Shown piece by piece: positions 28,004 through 36,831 of a DNA stretch of 64,000 nucleotides. A program made the position numbers and the translations under genes. The notes beneath the pieces were generated by a model. The model was not told the origin of the DNA, searched no databases, and saw only the letters and a list, made by a program, of their open reading frames with translations. The DNA lies in NCBI GenBank assembly GCA_965203305.1, contig OZ241874.1, positions 1,674,001 through 1,738,000 of the forward strand. The letters run 5' to 3'. Every line of letters starts with the position of its first letter. Within the stretch, counting starts at the first letter, position 1. The DNA comes from Bin80 sp965203305. GTDB taxonomy: Bacteria > Bacteroidota > Rhodothermia > Rhodothermales > Bin80.

Positions 28004-28681
28004 GTGCCGAGGCACACGAACAGTTGTAATGATGCCCCAAGAACTTTATTCATTCTTGTGTTGGCTTTGACCGTTTTTGTAACCGATGAATCGGAGGCTC
28101 AACGTGATTCAGTTAAAGTAGAACATGAGGTAATCGTGAACTCGGCGAGCGATACTCTAGTCATTATGACCCCAGTCCATGGGAACATACGACATGGTGC
28201 GCGTCAGATACGCATAGAGCGTGAAGTCATGATCAATTCAGATGGAGATACAACGATCATAGGGCATGTAACAAGAGATCCCAAGGTTCGAATGCTCCTT
28301 CACAGTCATGGAGGTCAGTGTGGTCGGCGGATTCGTAACAGACTCGAACATCGTGGACGGAAACGGGGCAGAGAACATCATGTCCACCCGGAGAAGCGGG
28401 GCAGTAGAGAATTGCGAGAAGTGGAAACATAGACACGCTGCCTGGCTCGCGAGTTGCGCGAGGCTGATGAAGAGTCACATCAAGAAAAAGAGGAAAAATT
28501 GAGAGCACAATTGGAGAAAATATTTGACTACAAGCAGGAGATGGAACTGGGGGAAATAGACCGAAAGCGTATTGAACTGGAAGCACAGAGCAGGACGGTG
28601 GAGGAGCGTCAGAAAAACAGGGATGTAATTATTGAAGACCGGATCAATCAACTCATGGGGCGGGGCTCATCGTATCGCTAG
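28004..28681 (+). pseudogene. Secreted coiled-coil protein, second of a tandem pair, with in-frame stop
   Basis: Starts at GTG 28004, with a signal-peptide-like segment (RTLFILVLALTVFVTDESEA). Then come two similar beta motifs (VEHEVIVNSASDTLVI and IEREVMINSDGDTTII), and a TAG at 28430 interrupts the frame. The same frame then continues as a charged coiled coil (LARELREADEESHQEKEEKL) to the stop at 28681, matching the preceding gene. It is either a nonsense-disrupted gene or two short genes. The region 28300-28430 is readable in two frames, so a compensated frameshift is also possible. Likely periplasmic if made. Function unknown. Confidence 0.5.
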
Positions 28682-28866
28682 TCACCATAATCACTTCATT
28701 GCCCCCAAGTCTGAAGATATCAGGGCTGTCCGTATATTCACACATCTGTCTCGCATGGATATGTGTGCTGTCGTCGGCAGAACAATCTTTTTAGCTCGCC
28801 AGAGTGTACTATGGGAGAGTAATTCTCTTACATTACTCCCCTGATTTCTCCCATCAGGCCCTGATC

Positions 28867-29396
28867 ATGCACCCTGTTGAAGCACTCAGGAAGGCTGTTC
28901 GTACGGTTCCTGACTTCCCCAAGCCTGGAATTGAATTCAAGGACATCACTCCGATCCTGTCCGAGATTTCTCTCTTAAAGCTGGTAGTACAGCAATTGGC
29001 TTTTCCGTTTCGGGAAAGCAATATCAGTAAGGTAATCGGGGTAGAATCCAGAGGGTTTGTTATGGCACCACTGCTCGCATTTGAGTTGGGGGCAGGTTTT
29101 ATACCTGTCAGAAAGGAGGGAAGGTTGCCGCGTGAGACATACAGTGTTTCTTATGATCTTGAATATGGTTCAGGCACGATAGAAATGCATACAAGTGCTG
29201 TACGCCCGAATGATTGCGTATTGATTCACGATGATGTGCTTACTACCGGTGGTACTGCCGCTCTGCCGTAGAAGATTTGGTAGACCGAAGTGGAGGCGAA
29301 ATCGCAGGATTGTCGTTTTTGCTTGAACTGTCTCACCTGAAAGGCAGAACAAAATTGCGATATCGGGATATGGTTCGCTCAGTTATTCAATTCTGA
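28867..29396 (+). pseudogene. apt: Adenine phosphoribosyltransferase with a frameshift near the 3' end
   Basis: Starts at ATG 28867 (MHPVEALRKAVRTVPDFPKP). It matches APRT: FPKPGIEFKDITPIL, VIGVESRGFVMAPLLAFELG, the IPVRKEGRLPRE flexible loop, and the PRPP-binding segment VLIHDDVLTTGGTA. Around 29265 the frame breaks and would stop at 29271. One frame over, the rest of the enzyme continues cleanly (SAVEDLVDRSGGEIAGLSFL, LKGRTKLRYRDMVRSVIQF) to TGA 29394-29396. So the gene is complete apart from a one-base indel at GCCGCTCTGCC. The enzyme salvages adenine to AMP; the truncated form would lack the last ~40 residues. A recent mutation or sequencing error are both possible. Confidence 0.88.
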
Positions 29397-29704
29397 GTGT
29401 TCCGGTATTGGCGGGTTGCAGACCTGCTGATACAGGGTAAAATCCGGGATTCTGCGATCATATTGCAACTCGGGAAAACTTGATCTCGTGTGAGAGCGGG
29501 ATTTTGTAATTGATGAGATATTTACTGGAAAGAGTTTTTTTGTAAAATGGAGATTCCAGATTTTACTTGCGTTAGTTCGGGCATCCATGTCCCTCGGGAA
29601 TGGTTATACAGTTGTTGGGTATTCTCTGGACTTGTCTATGACACCAGAAAAGGGGAATACTGCCAACTGATCTCTGCCAACAAGTGCAAATTTGAACGAT
29701 AACC
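29397..29704. promoter_or_regulatory. Non-coding region ahead of the AriA/AriB pair
   Basis: 308 bp with no supportable gene on either strand. It is AT-richer than the flanks and presumably holds the promoter for the ATPase gene at 29705. I see no clear terminator for apt or a defined operator. Confidence 0.4.
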
Positions 29705-31039
29705 ATGAACATTGATCGCATTTATATCAGGGGACTTTTTGATGACTGGGATCATGAGCTTGCTTTTCTGCCAGGAGAGCATATCATGCTTTTAGTTGGT
29801 CCAAATGGCTCTGGAAAGACCACCGTTTTGAAACTCATCAACATGTTATTTAAGCAGTCATTTGCGCAGCTTTGTAACATGCCGTTCCGGGAAGTAAATG
29901 TTTTGTTTGACAACGAATCGCAACTTACTGCAAGAAGAGAGCCGGCCGATCCTGATTCTGATTTGCTGCCACTCACATTGACCTTTCATCAAGATGGCAA
30001 GAGTCAGTCGTTTCAGCCTCCCAAGTTATTCATTGATCCGAGGAATGTGGAGATCCCCTTGTCCGCAGTTGAAGATTATGTGCCTTCGCTTGTTCGGAGT
30101 GGACCTCGAAGATGGCATGACCTTGAGACGGGATCAATGCTTGATCTCACGGATGTATTAACAACCTTCCCAGATTATTTTCCTCCTGATTTTCAGGGAG
30201 GCAATGTCAATGTTCCTGACTGGCTGCGGGATATAAAGAACTCTGTGGAGGTCTTCCTCATTGATACCGAGCGTTTAACTCGTGTATCATGGGGACGACG
30301 GCCATATGATCGCGCGATGAGGGCAACACGTACCGTCACTCATTATTCAAAACGGTTGGGTGACCGTATACAAAATACGATTGCCGAATACGGGGTACTA
30401 TCCCAATCACTTGACAGCACTTTTCCAGCTCGCTTGGTTACCAGTGGAGAGCAACTAGACTATCCGCCGGTTGAAACATTGCAGGAAGATCTTGACATGA
30501 TCAAACAGAAACGCCACCAACTAGAGAATGTCGGAATCTTGGTAGAAGAGGAGTCAGGTCTTGATATTCCCAATCTGAAAGATGTAGAGAAATTACAACT
30601 AAAAACACTTGCAGTTTATGCAGAGGATGCCAAAAAGAAGCTTGAGGTCTTTGATGATCTACATAAAAAAATTAGTGCTTTCAAGAGGATCATTGACTCT
30701 CGCTTTAGTCACAAGAGGGTTTCAGTTAACAAAAATGGCTTGCATATCCAAAAGGACGATGACACCCGTTTGAGTCTACACTTGCTTTCCTCAGGGGAAC
30801 AACATGAACTTGTGATGCTTTACGAGATGTTATTTCGCGCATCGGATAAATCTCTCATTCTCATTGATGAGCCGGAACTTTCACTCCATGTTTCTTGGCA
30901 AGACCAATGGCTCAAAGATCTTGAAGAAGCGGCAATTCTCTCTAACTTTCGAGCGATTGCTGCGACGCATTCTCCCGTAATTATCAATGATAAATGGCAT
31001 CTGACTGTTGAGTTGAGCATCAGAAATAAAGACCGATGA
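29705..31039 (+). CDS. ariA: AriA-like AAA ATPase of a PARIS-type anti-phage system
   Basis: A 444-residue ABC-like ATPase of the AAA_15/OLD group. Walker A is VGPNGSGKTT (32-40), the signature motif is LSSGEQHELVMLYEM and Walker B SLILIDEPELSLH (383-395), followed by the switch His in IAATHSP. Between the halves are coiled-coil helices (DLDMIKQKRHQLENVGILVE). In PARIS, AriA is the sensor ATPase that holds the AriB nuclease and releases it when a phage anti-restriction protein is sensed. The next gene overlaps its end by 4 bp and encodes a DUF4435 protein, the standard partner. The call rests on this pair and the domain order; the phage trigger cannot be read from sequence. Lower GC than its neighbours suggests transfer. 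Confidence 0.8.
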   Translation: MNIDRIYIRGLFDDWDHELAFLPGEHIMLLVGPNGSGKTTVLKLINMLFKQSFAQLCNMPFREVNVLFDNESQLTARREPADPDSDLLPLTLTFHQDGKSQSFQPPKLFIDPRNVEIPLSAVEDYVPSLVRSGPRRWHDLETGSMLDLTDVLTTFPDYFPPDFQGGNVNVPDWLRDIKNSVEVFLIDTERLTRVSWGRRPYDRAMRATRTVTHYSKRLGDRIQNTIAEYGVLSQSLDSTFPARLVTSGEQLDYPPVETLQEDLDMIKQKRHQLENVGILVEEESGLDIPNLKDVEKLQLKTLAVYAEDAKKKLEVFDDLHKKISAFKRIIDSRFSHKRVSVNKNGLHIQKDDDTRLSLHLLSSGEQHELVMLYEMLFRASDKSLILIDEPELSLHVSWQDQWLKDLEEAAILSNFRAIAATHSPVIINDKWHLTVELSIRNKDR

Positions 31040-31884
31040 GCCCCTTCTCCCCAATTTTTAAGGTCAATGAAATTCGGCTTCGTCACCAAAATTATGCGGG
31101 GTGTTTTCTGATTGTTGAAGGGGAAGATGACAGGAAATTTTTCAATCAGCTTGTGAATTTTGATAGTTGTCAGATTACGGTGGCTAGTGGGAAAAGTTAT
31201 GTCGTTGAGATAGTCTCCATATTGGAGAGACAGGAGTTTTCCGGTTATGTCGGCGTGGTGGATGCAGATTTGGATCATGTTGAGCAAAATACGCTCGAAA
31301 GTGATAATCTCATCGTCCTTGAGACAGTAGACCTGGAAGCACTTATGATCAAATCCAGTGCACTTGATGATGTTTTGATAGAATTGGGAAGTACAAAAAA
31401 GATCAACGAGTTTGGGGAGGATGTGCGGGAACTACTGTTATCAAGGGCTGTCTGGGTTGGGTGCCTTCGTCTATATTCATACCGCGCCAACTTGAATCTA
31501 AAATTTCAAGGACTCAAGTATGCAAAGTTTATTGACAGACAAATTCTTAAGATTGATGTTGAGGCTCTCGTTCAGGAAGTGCTCAATCGCTCTCAGCGTC
31601 CTAATCTGTCGAATCCAGACATCGTGGAAGAGATAAAAATGATCCAGCAAAAATTGACCAGCAACTGGCTAATATGTTACGGAAAAGATATGCTTGAAGT
31701 GTTGTCTTTTGGTCTGAGGAATGCACTTGGTACGAATAAAGAGCAGGATGTGAAACCTGACATGATAAGGCAGTGTCTCAGGCTCGCGTTCCATCGGGAC
31801 GATCTGGAAAAGTCGAAGCTTGGCCAGGATCTTGTTGCATGGGAAGCAAGGAACTCTGGTTTTGAGATACTACCCCGGATCTAG
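31036..31884 (+). CDS. ariB: AriB-like DUF4435/TOPRIM protein of a PARIS-type system
   Basis: A 282-residue DUF4435-type protein. The TOPRIM-like centre is clear: Glu28 in CFLIVEGEDDRKFF, then the Asp-x-Asp-x-Asp of VGVVDADLDHVEQ (76-80), and a conserved Glu in VLETVDLEALM. AriB is the effector nuclease of PARIS; known members cut host tRNA and so stop phage growth. The start codon overlaps the ariA stop, so the two are co-translated, as is usual. Related DUF4435 proteins exist in other ATPase pairs, so PARIS-like is safer than a firm subtype call. Confidence 0.8.
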   Translation: MSPFSPIFKVNEIRLRHQNYAGCFLIVEGEDDRKFFNQLVNFDSCQITVASGKSYVVEIVSILERQEFSGYVGVVDADLDHVEQNTLESDNLIVLETVDLEALMIKSSALDDVLIELGSTKKINEFGEDVRELLLSRAVWVGCLRLYSYRANLNLKFQGLKYAKFIDRQILKIDVEALVQEVLNRSQRPNLSNPDIVEEIKMIQQKLTSNWLICYGKDMLEVLSFGLRNALGTNKEQDVKPDMIRQCLRLAFHRDDLEKSKLGQDLVAWEARNSGFEILPRI

Positions 31885-32025
31885 CGTGTGCTGACATCCG
31901 AGAGGAGATGAAGAGGGTGGAGATGTTACAAAGTTTATGGATAGATCAACCGTGACATGCATTCTGAATACAAGTCTCAGTGTGCATTACTACATGATCT
32001 CCTGTAACTCCCGGACAAGTCAGAT

Positions 32026-32440
32026 TCAGTTTTCCAGATCAAGAGGCATGCGGGCAATAGGTATTCCTTGTAACTTAATTGCCTCATCAAGCAGGCGAGC
32101 CTCTGCCCGAAGCTGAGCTTCAATCGGGGATTCAAAGAAGGAGCGGATGCTGGTAAGGAAAAGCTCCAGGTATTGATCCATCAGAGTCTCGGGTTTTTGG
32201 TAATCTTTTGAGTCGGTATGTGCGTTCCTCAAGGTTTGCCATTTTGGCGGTAATTCTGATAGCATCATCGAGACTTCCCAGCTCATCAACGAGTCCGACT
32301 CCCAGAGCCGCCTGTCCAGTCCATATCCGTCCTTGAGCTACTGCGTGCACATCTTTCACGGTGGGATTTATATACAATGCTACCCATGCCAAAACCTCTG
32401 CAGTCCAGCGGGGTAGAAAAGGTGTTCTCACATAAATGAT
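32026..32440 (-). pseudogene. sppA: Signal peptide peptidase SppA, C-terminal remnant
   Basis: Minus-strand sequence reads as the end of SppA, an inner-membrane serine protease that degrades cleaved signal peptides. The family stretch KDVHAVAQGRIWTGQAALGV, GLVDELGSLDDAI is in one frame. The following part (TLMDQYLELFLTSIRSFFES, ending MPLDLEN) is in another, so a frameshift lies near 32205. Upstream the sequence runs into the IS1595-type remnant near 32440, which removed the N-terminal two thirds, including the catalytic residues. It cannot be active. Confidence 0.75.
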
Positions 32441-32458
32441 AAACATATCCTGAAAACC

Positions 32459-33126
32459 ATGGCACGGTCCATCCCTGCCACCCCACTGGAATCTGTGCTT
32501 CCTGCACAGAAGTACGGGCTTCTGAGGTTCCTGAGTCGTTTCTCCACCGAGGAAGCCGCAGAAGCACATTTCGCAAGGGCGCGGTGGAAGGGGAAGCCTG
32601 TCTGTCCCCGTTGTTGTTCGGACAACATCGCGATCTCTACCGGGAAGCAGCCCATGCCTTACCGATGCAGGGACTGCCGGAAAGCAAAGAAAGGGAAGGA
32701 GTACCTTTCCGTCCGCACGAATACGGTGCTGGAACAGTCCAATCTCTCCCTGCGCCAATGGCTCTTGGCAATCTATATTTTTACTGTTCACCCCAAGGGG
32801 ATTCCCAGCACAACACTGTCTGTTTATCTGGAGATCACGCAAGCAAGTGCATGGTTCCTGCGGATGCGGATTTTCAAGGCATGTCAGCAGCCGGGAGGAT
32901 TCTTCGCGGGTCCGGTAGAGGTGGATGAGACCTATCTCGGGGGGAAGGAGAAAAACAAGCACGCGGACAAGAAGCTGTCCATCCAGGGCGGGCAAACCGG
33001 GAAGGAGACCGTGGTTGCCTGCAGGGACCGGGAAACGGGGAGGGTCATGGCGAAACATATCTGGAAAGCGGATACGGAGACATTAACGGAATTTGTCAGG
33101 AGTGTCGTGAAGGAAGGGGGCGTAGT
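32459..33126 (+). pseudogene. IS1595-family transposase, 3'-truncated
   Basis: Starts at ATG 32459. The N-terminal zinc ribbon is complete (CPRCCSDNI..YRCRDCRK), followed by the IS1595 helix (LRQWLLAIYIFTVHPKGIPS) and the first catalytic region with VEVDETYLGGKEKNKH. After EFVRSVVKEGGVVY the family sequence ends abruptly near 33126 and unrelated DNA follows, so the second catalytic Asp and the HSxxEYV-like end are missing. It sits on the broken sppA gene. The right terminal repeat is gone, so it is an immobile relic. Confidence 0.82.
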
Positions 33127-33488
33127 CTATGTGCGTTCCCCGAACTGGTGCGGGTCGAACAGGGTGGCCCGGCTGGACAGGCGGAGCGTGAGCCTCCCTT
33201 CGTCCCACTCCATGTCCGCTCCGAAGGCGGTCTGCAGGGCATCCATGGAGACAAGGATTTCTCCGCCCGTCCCCCGGAACACTGGCATGCCGGACAGGAG
33301 GATGTCCTGATTTACCGAAAGGGTGCGGCACGGGCATCAGACAGGATGACCCGGTTCGCGTCTCTGGCCAGCACCTTCATGGAATCGGCTTGCCGTACGT
33401 CATACCCCAGCATTCGCACCAGCTCTCCCGCGGGAACCCAGAACTCTTCCCCGTCATGCCAGGACACCAGCACGCCCCGGTACCCCAT
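33127..33488 (-). pseudogene. Fragment of an unrecognised beta-rich protein
   Basis: The minus strand reads MGYRGVLVSWHDGEEFWVPA from 33488, with GELVRMLGYDVRQADSMKVL and ending in a stop at ~33315. In the next frame it continues with GGEILVSMDALQTAFGADME, WDEGRLTLRLSSRATLFDP to ~33127. This looks like a frameshifted N-terminal domain of the copper-amine-oxidase-N or usher-like kind, where short beta modules repeat. It is squeezed between the IS1595 relic and the R-M tail duplicate. No function is assigned. Confidence 0.4.
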
Positions 33489-33782
33489 AGTTCAAACGAA
33501 AAAATGGAGGGGCAGGTTGGTATATCTCGCTGCATCAGAGAATTATTGGACAGCAAGGGTATCATGGGCGAGCTCAATGGGTTGATTCGCATACTTCTGC
33601 CCAATCATACTCGGCGACCGGTCAAGTAATTTCTGGCTAGCCTGTCCAAGATAATATCACCTGAGTCCCTTTCGCGGGCATGGTGGAATTTATTCTACCG
33701 AAATTTATTGTTGGGGAATACGGAAATATCTGATTATGCCCATACGCAGAGTAAAGACTCCCGTCTGGCACCATGAGAAGAA
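33489..33782 (+). repeat. Duplicate of the type IIG R-M gene 3' end
   Basis: About 294 bp closely matching 16281-16580, starting exactly at AGTTCAAACG in both. Here the homopolymer is interrupted (ATGGAGGGGCAGG) and the frame reads QVGISRCIRELLDSKGIMGE, ending NHTRRPVK, then stop at ~33629. This is the frame that the intact gene would use with 9 or 12 G. The remainder (CTGTCCAAGATAATATCACC onward) is the shared downstream flank. It is a fragment of a lost second R-M gene or a copied tail. Confidence 0.85.
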
Positions 33783-34155
33783 CCACAGGATAAAGAAATA
33801 ATAGATGAATATATTTCTCAGGTCGTACTTACTTTGTATTAGAGACCGTGAAGAAAATGTGGACCAAAGCATGGTAACTAGTCTAGGTACTCAGAGGCTC
33901 CATAAAGTTGTTATCGTATCCGAACTGCCTGCCTGTAAGCCATAGGGAAATAGTTCTATTCTTTTGATGTTTGTACTGGGCTCAGATAACTCTCACATCC
34001 CAGCACTGCGATTCATTTCCGATTGTGCGCAGGTGCAACCATAATTCAATATGAGTATATAATTGGTGGTTTAGGGGTATCGTGTTGTATCTGGGGCAAC
34101 TCACCTCTCCGAAATTCTGCTTCAAACTTCAAGGGAACCATACTAAGTGCTTACC
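33783..34155. promoter_or_regulatory. Upstream region of the first XRE-ImmA/IrrE gene
   Basis: No gene is seen. From about 33970 the sequence is repeated upstream of the second XRE gene (35470-35676), including GATTCATTTCCGATTGTGCG and AATATGAGTATATAA. The region is therefore part of the tandem duplication and probably holds the promoter/operator of the toxin-antitoxin unit. Confidence 0.55.
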
Positions 34156-35307
34156 ATGGTAGTGCGCGCTCCAGTAGAACCTGAGTTGATTCGTTGGGCC
34201 AGTGAACGTGCAGGGATGAAACAATCCGAACTTGTATCAAAATTCAAGAAATTACCCGAATGGGAACGAGGCGTGATAAGTCCTACTTTGAGGCAGCTTG
34301 AAGAATTTGCCCGTACGGTCCATGTTCCAATAGGAGACATGTTCTTGGATGCTCCCCCAGATGAGACTCTTCCAATTACCGACTTTCGCACAATCGCAGA
34401 CTCAGCAAAGGCTAAACCAAGTCCGAACTTGATAGACACAATCTATACCATGTTGTGGCGACAGGACTGGTTGCAGGAATATCTTATTGAAATTGAAGAA
34501 AATCCACTGCCATTTGCAGGCAGTGCCAGCCTCAATGATGACCCCAATGCAGTGGGCTTGGACATGCGGAGTGTTGTAGGATTGAATGATGGATGGGCAA
34601 AAAGTGTTCGCACCTGGCAAGACGCAGTACATAAACTGCGAGTCAAGATTGAGGACATCCGTGTAATGGTAGTGATCAATGGAGTTGTGGGGAATAATAC
34701 GCACCGCCCATTGAGTGTAGAAGAATTTCGGGGATTTGCGCTTAGTGATGAATATGCACCTCTGATTTTCGTGAATGGAAAGGACGCAAAGTCCGCTCAG
34801 ATGTTCACACTTGCTCATGAACTGGCTCATATCTGGTTAGGGAAAGGCGGCATCTCTGGCTTTGAAAAGTTGCTTCCTACTGGGATCAAAGTTGAAGAAT
34901 GGTGTAACCGGGCCGCGGCAGAGTTTCTATTGCCGTCAAGTGAGTTACAGAAATGCTGGGCACAGGCTGTACAAGAACGAGAGCCGTTCAAATTTCTTGC
35001 GAAGTTGTTCAAAGTTAGTCCCATAGTCGCAGCCCGTCGGGCCATGGATTTAAATCTCATTGACAAGAAATCCTTCTTCAGTTTTTATGAGACTTGTAGT
35101 AAACAGAGTAATCAGGCTGGAAAAACATCATCAGGTGGGCATTTCTATAACACGCAAAACGCACGTATCGGCAAGCTTTTTGCAACTCGTGTAATTAATG
35201 CCGTACTGGAGAAGCAGGTTGGGTACAAAGAGGCTTATCGTCTGACGGGTCTTAAAAGAGGAGCCTTTGAAGACTACGCCAGACAGTTAGGAATTCGAAT
35301 TGAATGA
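34156..35307 (+). CDS. XRE-ImmA/IrrE antitoxin-type regulator, orphan copy
   Basis: The start at ATG 34156 (MVVRAPVEPELIRWA) is preferred over the upstream GTG because it matches the second copy. 383 residues: an N-terminal helix-turn-helix of the XRE type (RAGMKQSELVSKFKKLPEWE, ISPTLRQLEEFA), then a COG2856/ImmA-IrrE-like zinc peptidase domain with HELAHIW (residues about 222-228) and the third ligand region EEWCNRAAAEFLLPS. Such fusions serve as antitoxins of PIN toxins or as regulators cleaved or released under stress. Here the toxin is missing: only a short degenerate remnant (MPDQDCFWDCDGHD) follows the stop. It is about 80 percent identical by eye to the copy at 35677. Confidence 0.85.
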   Translation: MVVRAPVEPELIRWASERAGMKQSELVSKFKKLPEWERGVISPTLRQLEEFARTVHVPIGDMFLDAPPDETLPITDFRTIADSAKAKPSPNLIDTIYTMLWRQDWLQEYLIEIEENPLPFAGSASLNDDPNAVGLDMRSVVGLNDGWAKSVRTWQDAVHKLRVKIEDIRVMVVINGVVGNNTHRPLSVEEFRGFALSDEYAPLIFVNGKDAKSAQMFTLAHELAHIWLGKGGISGFEKLLPTGIKVEEWCNRAAAEFLLPSSELQKCWAQAVQEREPFKFLAKLFKVSPIVAARRAMDLNLIDKKSFFSFYETCSKQSNQAGKTSSGGHFYNTQNARIGKLFATRVINAVLEKQVGYKEAYRLTGLKRGAFEDYARQLGIRIE

Positions 35308-35676
35308 TGCCGGATCAAGATTGCTTTTGGGACTGTGACGGACATGATTTCCGACATGGTTGTTTTTTCGTCATTTTTCTATGATACGCAGTGTCCATGT
35401 ACTCAGAGCCTCATAACATTGTTTTTGTATCCTAACGGCTTACCTGTGAGCCTCAGGGAAATAACTTTCTTCTTTTGATGTTTTTACCTAGGAGATCATC
35501 TAGGATAACCCTTACATCTTGGCACCGCGATTCATTTCCGATTGTGCGCAGGTGCAACCACAATTCAATATGAGTATATAACTGATAGTTTAGGGGGTTA
35601 TCGTGTTGTATCTGAGATAACTCATCTCTCCGAAATTCTGTTTCAGACTTCAAGGGAACCATACCAAGTACTTGTC
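35308..35676. other. Toxin remnant and duplicated promoter region
   Basis: Directly after the first XRE gene, ATGCCGGATCAAGATTG lines up with the start of the PIN toxin gene at 36831 (ATGGCAGATCAGTATTA), then homology is lost, so the first toxin has been deleted. From about 35470 the sequence repeats the region upstream of the first XRE gene. No intact gene is present. Confidence 0.6.
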
Positions 35677-36831
35677 ATGGTAGCACGCGCTCCGGTGGAA
35701 CCTGCACTGATTCGTTGGGCCCGTGAACGTGCCGGGATGACGCAAGCCGAGCTTGTATCAAAATTCAAGAAATTACCCGAATGGGAACGAGGCGTGATAA
35801 GTCCTACTTTGAGGCAGCTTGAAGAATTTGCCCGCACGGTCCATGTTCCAATAGGAGACATGTTCTTGGATGAACCTCCAGATGAGCCTCTTCCAATCAC
35901 TGACTTTCGTACGATTAGAAATTCAACCAAGTTCGAGGCTAGCCCCAATTTGATGGCAACAATCTATGCTATGCAACGGAGGCAGGATTGGCTACAGGAA
36001 TATCTTATTGAAATTGAAGAAGATCCGTTACCATTTGTAGCCTGTGCCAGTCTTGATGATGACCCTGAGGCGGTGGGTTTGGATATGCGGCATGTTGTAG
36101 GTCTGGATGATGGTTGGGCAGAAAGTGTTCACACTTGGCAAGAAGCAGTAAATAAACTGCGTCACAAGATTGAGGACATCCGTGTGATGGCAGTCATTAA
36201 CGGGGTTGTGGGGAATAATACGCACCGCCCATTGAGTGTAGAAGAATTTCGGGGTTTTGCGCTTAGTGATGACTATGCACCCCTGATTTTCGTGAACGGA
36301 AAGGACGCAAAGTCTGCTCAAATGTTCACACTGGCTCATGAACTGGCTCATATCTGGTTGGGTGAAGGCGGCCTCTCCGGCTTCGAAAAATTGCTTCCTG
36401 GCGGCACTGAAGTGGAAGAATGGTGCAATCGGGCCGCGGCAGAGTTTCTATTGCCGTCAAGTGAGTTACAGAAATGTTGGGCACAGGCTGTACAAGAACG
36501 GGAACCATTCAAATTTCTTGCAAAGTTATTCAAAGTGAGTCCCGTAGTCGCTGCCCGTCGGGCTATGGATCTAAATCTCATTGACAAGAAGTCCTTCTTC
36601 AGTTTTTATGAGACTTGTAGCAAACAGAATCATTCGGATAGAAAAACGTCATCGGGCGGCGGGAATTTCTATAACACGCAAAACGCACGTATCGGCAAGC
36701 TTTTTGCAACTCGTGTGATCAATGCTGCATTGGGGGGGCAAGTTGGATTCAGGGAGGCTTACAGACTGACTGGACTTGGAGGTGGGACTTTTCAGAACTA
36801 TGCCACACATTTGGGGATTCGACTTGGCTGA
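35677..36831 (+). CDS. XRE-ImmA/IrrE antitoxin paired with a PIN toxin
   Basis: Start at ATG 35677 (MVARAPVEPALIRWARERAG), by agreement with the first copy; the longer upstream frame is the duplicated promoter region. 384 residues with the same order: XRE helix-turn-helix (AGMTQAELVSKFKKLPEWE), a spacer, the zinc motif HELAHIW with EEWCNRAAAEFLLPSSE, and a C-terminal helical end (ARIGKLFATRVINAALGGQV). Its stop overlaps the start of the toxin gene by one base (TGATGG), showing translational coupling. It probably represses the operon and neutralises the toxin. This is the complete unit of a tandem duplication. Confidence 0.87.
   Translation: MVARAPVEPALIRWARERAGMTQAELVSKFKKLPEWERGVISPTLRQLEEFARTVHVPIGDMFLDEPPDEPLPITDFRTIRNSTKFEASPNLMATIYAMQRRQDWLQEYLIEIEEDPLPFVACASLDDDPEAVGLDMRHVVGLDDGWAESVHTWQEAVNKLRHKIEDIRVMAVINGVVGNNTHRPLSVEEFRGFALSDDYAPLIFVNGKDAKSAQMFTLAHELAHIWLGEGGLSGFEKLLPGGTEVEEWCNRAAAEFLLPSSELQKCWAQAVQEREPFKFLAKLFKVSPVVAARRAMDLNLIDKKSFFSFYETCSKQNHSDRKTSSGGGNFYNTQNARIGKLFATRVINAALGGQVGFREAYRLTGLGGGTFQNYATHLGIRLG

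Noticed and set aside
33148..33585. 145-codon plus-strand frame after the IS1595 relic
   Set aside because: It crosses the border between the minus-strand gene fragment and the R-M tail duplicate, so it cannot be one gene.
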